From assembly GCA_947177105.1 (NCBI GenBank), contig CAMWTF010000075.1:1-9094 (forward strand): a DNA stretch of 9,094 nucleotides. Reading direction: 5' to 3'. The position numbers were made by a program, and so were the translations under genes. Below are positions 6,611-9,094 of this stretch, in pieces (the first letter of the stretch is position 1; each line of letters begins with the position of its first letter). Source of the stretch: an uncultured Lachnospiraceae bacterium. Lineage in GTDB: Bacteria; Bacillota; Clostridia; Lachnospirales; Lachnospiraceae. The notes below the pieces were generated by a model, which ran no database searches, was not told where the DNA came from, and saw nothing but the letters and a program-made list of their open reading frames with translations.

Positions 6611-6663
6611 AAAAAGCGATTGACAAATTATGCCTCACGTTATACACTGGAATTACAACGGAT

Positions 6664-6722
6664 AGAGAAAACAGCAGATTCGTGTCTATGGATGACGGAT
6701 CTGTGTTTTCTCTTTTATTTTT
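6664..6722 (+). terminator. Strong intrinsic terminator ending the ABC exporter operon
   Basis: AGAGAAAACA (6664-6673) pairs perfectly with TGTTTTCTCT (6704-6713). Inside it, CAGATTCG (6675-6682) pairs with CGGATCTG (6696-6703) through one G-U pair, giving an 18-bp stem with one bulged G and a 13-base loop. TTTATTTTT follows directly. It lies 53 bases after the permease stop. It overlaps a 62-codon open frame (6595-6783) that I therefore do not accept as a gene. Confidence 0.85.
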
Positions 6723-6744
6723 GGGGAATTTTCTGGGGGGGGAA

Positions 6745-6773
6745 TTGATTTTATTGTGGATGTTTCGTATAAT
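6745..6773 (+). promoter_or_regulatory. Promoter of the Rpn-like nuclease gene
   Basis: TTGATT (6745-6750) and TATAAT (6768-6773) are separated by exactly 17 bases, with the start expected near 6780 and a leader of about 88 bases to the ATG at 6868. It follows the terminator, so the nuclease gene is its own unit. Directly upstream are eight consecutive Gs (6735-6742) and two copies of GGGGAATT (6723-6730, 6739-6746), the second overlapping the -35 box. Confidence 0.75.
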
Positions 6774-6867
6774 AGGGGTGTAAGCATCCTGCGTGGTGTT
6801 TTTACTCCAGATCTTTCCTCTGCTTATAATTTTATACTGCTATCACAGGCGGAGAAAGAGAGAACAA

Positions 6868-7893
6868 ATGACAGAAACCTATTTAGCGCAGGCAGTTGAG
6901 TCGGCGGGAGCCGCAGGCGCCTATGACGCCAATGTAAAGTATCTCCTTGCGGACAGGCAGATTCTGGCCCGTATTTTGAAATATACCATGAGGGAATTTC
7001 AGGATATGCCGGTTGCGGAGATTATGAACAGTATCGGTGGCGATATTGAGGTGGCAGCAGTTCCGGTTGATCCGGGACTGACCAATCTGGGAAGAGTGCC
7101 GACGTCAAACAGTGAGGATAATGTACCCGGAGAGGGGAAGATATTTTTTGACATTCGGTTTTGTGCTTATCACAGGAAGACGGAGATGAAGTTCCTGATT
7201 AACCTTGAAGCCCAGCGATCTTCAGATCCGGGCAAACTGGGATATCATCTGCAAAACAGGATTTTATTCTACATGGCGAGAATGATTTCAGCTCAGAAAC
7301 ATACAGAATTCTATGGCATTGATTACGATGACCTGAAGAAAGTGCGAAGCATCTGGATCTGCTTTGCCCGCGGGGAGGACGGCGATTCCATAGAGGAGAT
7401 CAATTTGGAGCGAAAGACTGTTTTTGGGAAAAAGAAGAGTACACACAGCATTGATCTGATGCAGGGAATTATTGTTAACATCAGGGATGCAGAGAATAGG
7501 GAAGACTCTGCCAATGAACTGATTTCCATGCTGGAGGAACTGCTTTCCCAGACAGACATGGCAGAGAAAAAACGCATACTGGCGGAAAAATATGATTTAA
7601 TCATGACAGAGGAACTGGAAGGGAGAGTGCAGGCTATGTGTAATTGGTCACAACACTTTATGGAGAAGGGAATGGAGAAGGGAATGGAGAAGGGGATTGA
7701 GAAGGGGATTGAGCAGGGGATTGAACAGGGAACCCGTCAGGCTATTATTGCTTTGCTGGAAGACCTGGGGAATATCCCAGAGGACATCTGCAACCGCATC
7801 TTCGGGGAGACAAATAGGGAGATTCTGCTCAAATGGCTTAAATATGCTGCCCATACAGAGAGTTTTGAATGTTTTAGGGAACGTATTCTCTGA
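6868..7893 (+). CDS. Rpn-like PD-(D/E)XK nuclease / putative transposase family protein
   Basis: The 341-residue product shows the layout of the Rpn (recombination-promoting nuclease) / PDDEXK_2 family often labelled 'putative transposase'. An N-terminal segment YDANVKYLLADRQILARIL (19-37) leads to the nuclease core. Asp95 (in FFDIRF) and the Glu114-x-Gln116 pair (in INLEAQRS) fit the family's D...E-x-(Q/K) metal site. Near residues 265-288 the protein has six consecutive four-residue units of the form (M/I)-E-(K/Q)-G, then a helical tail. E. coli Rpn proteins are metal-dependent DNA endonucleases, some connected with RecA-independent recombination and phage defence. The frame stays open back to a GTG at 6793 with a hydrophobic extension, but that GTG lacks a close ribosome binding site. 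The ATG at 6868 has GGAG at 6851-6854 and a GAGAG run nearer, so its own site is only moderate. No inverted repeats or target duplications flank the gene, so I do not call it a mobile element. Confidence 0.85.
   Translation: MTETYLAQAVESAGAAGAYDANVKYLLADRQILARILKYTMREFQDMPVAEIMNSIGGDIEVAAVPVDPGLTNLGRVPTSNSEDNVPGEGKIFFDIRFCAYHRKTEMKFLINLEAQRSSDPGKLGYHLQNRILFYMARMISAQKHTEFYGIDYDDLKKVRSIWICFARGEDGDSIEEINLERKTVFGKKKSTHSIDLMQGIIVNIRDAENREDSANELISMLEELLSQTDMAEKKRILAEKYDLIMTEELEGRVQAMCNWSQHFMEKGMEKGMEKGIEKGIEQGIEQGTRQAIIALLEDLGNIPEDICNRIFGETNREILLKWLKYAAHTESFECFRERIL
7660..7731 (+). repeat. Six tandem 12-bp units inside the Rpn-like gene
   Basis: The units are ATGGAGAAGGGA, ATGGAGAAGGGA, ATGGAGAAGGGG, ATTGAGAAGGGG, ATTGAGCAGGGG and ATTGAACAGGGA. 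Each keeps the reading frame and encodes M/I-E-K/Q-G. The first two are identical and later ones diverge progressively, as expected for expansion by slippage. Each ATG-containing unit places GGAG six bases before the next unit. Confidence 0.95.
7684..7893 (+). CDS. Possible internal small protein: in-frame C-terminal product of the Rpn-like gene
   Basis: The ATG at 7684 is preceded by GGAG (7674-7677) with a six-base spacer. Initiation there would give a 69-residue protein made of the repeat tail and the C-terminal helical domain, without the nuclease site. The equivalent ATG at 7672 would give 73 residues. In E. coli, rpn genes are reported to make such internal products, which bind and inhibit the full-length nuclease. 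Whether this happens here is inference; the sequence shows only suitable start signals. Confidence 0.3.
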   Translation: MEKGIEKGIEQGIEQGTRQAIIALLEDLGNIPEDICNRIFGETNREILLKWLKYAAHTESFECFRERIL

Positions 7894-7925
7894 TATCATG
7901 TGTTTTCTTTATGTCACACCGGGGG

Positions 7926-7954
7926 TTGACAAGCCGGAATTTCTTTGCTATGAT
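7926..7954 (+). promoter_or_regulatory. Strong promoter of the second ABC exporter operon
   Basis: TTGACA (7926-7931) is followed after exactly 17 bases by TATGAT (7949-7954), with a TGC extended -10 element at 7946-7948. Transcription should begin near 7961, giving a leader of about 134 bases. The leader holds only small possible hairpins (TCGTG-TT-CACGA at 7992-8003; CCGAAA 8007-8012 with TTTCGG 8032-8037) and no recognisable riboswitch. Confidence 0.85.
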
Positions 7955-8080
7955 AGATTTCCTGCATGTCAGAAACAAATTTAATACTTTATCGTGTTCA
8001 CGAAGACCGAAATTTTTCTAAAAACAGTCAGTTTCGGATATGTGGAGAACTACTTGGAAAGATGTGCAAGCATAACTACC

Positions 8081-8086
8081 AGGAGG
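8081..8086 (+). promoter_or_regulatory. Ribosome binding site fixing the start of the second ABC ATPase
   Basis: A consensus AGGAGG lies eight bases before the ATG at 8095. The same frame is open from 7966, but the extra 43 residues show no ABC features and begin almost at the predicted transcription start, so they are read as leader. Confidence 0.85.
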
Positions 8087-8094
8087 AAGCAACG

Positions 8095-8883
8095 ATGATT
8101 ACGATGGAAAACGTGTGCAAGTCGTATAGGATTGCAAAGAGGAACGCAGGCTTTCACGAAGCCGTAAAGGCCCTGTTTCGCAGGGAGTATGAGGAGATTC
8201 ATGCCCTTAGAGATGTGAGCTTTACCATTTCGGATGGAGAAATGGTGGGCTATATCGGCCCCAACGGAGCGGGGAAAAGCTCCACGATTAAAATTCTCAG
8301 CGGAATATTGACACCCGACAGCGGCAGCTGCCTGATAGACGGCAGGGTGCCCTGGAAGAACCGAATCGAACATGTGCGTCAGATTGGCGTGGTATTCGGA
8401 CAGCGCTCACAGCTGTGGTGGGATGTTCCGGTCATAGATTCCTATGAACTATTAAAAGATATCTATACGATCCCGGATCAGGTCTATCGGTCCAATCTCA
8501 ATGAATTGACAGAATTATTAAGTTTGGGGGAACTGCTGCGCACCCCGGCCCGGCAGTTGTCCTTGGGGCAGCGTATGCGCTGTGAGATAGCAGGTTCCCT
8601 GCTGCACAGTCCCAGGATACTGTTCCTGGACGAGCCCACCATCGGCCTGGATGCGGTGTCCAAGCTGGCGGTACGGGATTTTATCAAAAAACAGAACGAA
8701 AACCACGGCACAACCGTGATCCTGACTACCCATGACATGCAGGATATTGAGGCATTGACCAGGAGGATTATTTTGATCGGTAAGGGTCAGATTTTGTTGG
8801 ACGGCACACTGGAGGATATCAGGCACGGCGGGGAGAACATCGACGAGGAAGTGGCGGAATTGTACCGCAGCTATGAGATATAG
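8095..8883 (+). CDS. ABC transporter ATP-binding protein, COG4586-like
   Basis: The 262-residue ATPase has Walker A GPNGAGKSS (55-63), Q-loop region VVFGQRSQLWWDVP (99-112), signature LSLGQRMR (155-162), Walker B ILFLDEP (175-181) with IGLD (183-186), and H-loop TTHD (211-214). The GQRSQLWWDVP and LSLGQRMR elements, and an N-terminal insert (about 14-35) before the first conserved strand, are characteristic of the uncharacterised exporter ATPases grouped as COG4586. These pair with two ABC-2 family permeases (COG4587 and COG3694). It is distinct in sequence from the ATPase at 4348-5223, so this is a second system rather than a duplication. The substrate is unknown. The gene has its own promoter and is followed after ten bases by a permease gene. 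Confidence 0.93.
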   Translation: MITMENVCKSYRIAKRNAGFHEAVKALFRREYEEIHALRDVSFTISDGEMVGYIGPNGAGKSSTIKILSGILTPDSGSCLIDGRVPWKNRIEHVRQIGVVFGQRSQLWWDVPVIDSYELLKDIYTIPDQVYRSNLNELTELLSLGELLRTPARQLSLGQRMRCEIAGSLLHSPRILFLDEPTIGLDAVSKLAVRDFIKKQNENHGTTVILTTHDMQDIEALTRRIILIGKGQILLDGTLEDIRHGGENIDEEVAELYRSYEI

Positions 8884-8893
8884 GAGGGCATAT

Positions 8894-9094
8894 ATGAAAA
8901 AATACATTTCGTTCTTCCGGCTGCGGTTTTCTATGGGACTACAGTATCGAACAGCTGCTGCGGCGGGGATCGTGACCCAGTTTTTCTGGGGGGCGAGGGA
9001 GATTCTGGTGTACAGGGCATTTTATGAGGCGGATGCGGCGGCTGTTCCCATGAGATTCGAGGCGGTGGTGACTTATATCTGGCTGCAGCAGGCG
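8894..9094 (+). CDS. ABC-2 family permease, N-terminal part (3' truncated by window)
   Basis: Sixty-seven codons are visible and the frame is open to the end of the window. The product begins MKKYISFFRLRFSMGLQYR and continues with a hydrophobic segment, FFWGAREILVYRAFYEA and a YIWLQQA motif. This arrangement is typical of the COG4587-type permeases that accompany COG4586 ATPases. It should be the membrane partner of the preceding ATPase. The ATG follows AGGAGGG (8882-8888), which overlaps the ATPase stop codon, so the two genes are closely coupled. A further COG3694-like permease would be expected downstream, outside this window. Confidence 0.88.
   Translation, partial: MKKYISFFRLRFSMGLQYRTAAAAGIVTQFFWGAREILVYRAFYEADAAAVPMRFEAVVTYIWLQQA

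Noticed and set aside
6620..6648. Possible promoter TTGACA ... TACACT just after the permease stop
   Set aside because: The -10 is poor and any transcript would meet the terminator at 6664-6722 almost at once. The TTGATT/TATAAT promoter at 6745-6773 is a better candidate for the nuclease gene.
6595..6783. 62-codon open frame after the second permease
   Set aside because: It overlaps the permease 3' end, the strong terminator at 6664-6722 and the nuclease promoter, and has no good ribosome binding site.
7660..7731. CRISPR-like array
   Set aside because: The units are 12 bp, contiguous without spacers, and encode part of a protein in frame.
7856..7892. CAGAGA ... TCTCTG stem at the end of the nuclease gene as a terminator
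   Set aside because: The stem is only 6 bp with a 25-base loop, and there is no continuous U-tract after it.
6868..7893. Rpn-like gene as a complete transposon
   Set aside because: The family name 'putative transposase' is historical. I saw no terminal inverted repeats or target-site duplication flanking the gene.
7966..8094. N-terminal extension of the second ABC ATPase
   Set aside because: The consensus ribosome binding site at 8081-8086 and the ABC homology both begin at the ATG at 8095. The extension starts almost at the predicted transcription start.

Overview
The window looks like a chromosomal segment from a low- to mid-GC anaerobic Firmicute, most likely a Lachnospiraceae-type clostridium. 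This is inferred from strong AGGAGG-type ribosome binding sites, near-consensus sigma-A promoters, TTG and possibly GTG starts, a BlaI/M56 regulatory pair, a repeat-tailed Rpn-type nuclease and a paired ABC-2 exporter. No species can be named from the sequence alone. All genes that I accept are on the + strand.

Layout. Positions 3-1715 hold the 3' part of a large Lhr-type helicase gene in visibly GC-richer DNA. A short gap with a clear hairpin leads to a lipoprotein gene (1829-2710). A near-perfect promoter follows, wrapped in a 19-bp perfect inverted repeat (2731-2783). It drives a BlaI/MecI-family repressor (2865-3254) whose 3' end overlaps an M56 membrane metalloprotease gene (3238-4206). 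A second operator-like dyad, AACTACAAATGTAGTT (4222-4237), sits ahead of a three-gene ABC exporter: an ATPase with a TTG start, then two permeases (4348-6610). A strong intrinsic terminator (6664-6722) closes this block. Next comes an independent promoter and a PD-(D/E)XK Rpn-like nuclease gene (6868-7893) with six 12-bp tandem repeats near its 3' end. A consensus promoter (7926-7954) then starts a second ABC exporter operon: an ATPase (8095-8883) and the first part of a permease that runs off the window (8894-9094).

How the genes may work together. The central unit (about 2731-6722) reads as a self-contained stress-response cassette: a BlaI-type repressor, a BlaR1/MecR1-like protease that could inactivate it, and an ABC exporter as the probable output. 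The same AACTACAAA half-site occurs in both regulatory regions. The protease has the HExxH zinc site but only about 20 residues after its last membrane segment, so the penicillin-binding sensor domain of classical BlaR1/MecR1 is absent. What it senses is open. The Rpn-like gene is a separate unit, and its repeat tract creates internal ATG codons with ribosome-binding-like spacing that could produce a small C-terminal protein.

There is no stretch over 300 bases without a gene. I saw no tRNA, rRNA, CRISPR array, insertion sequence or replication origin.
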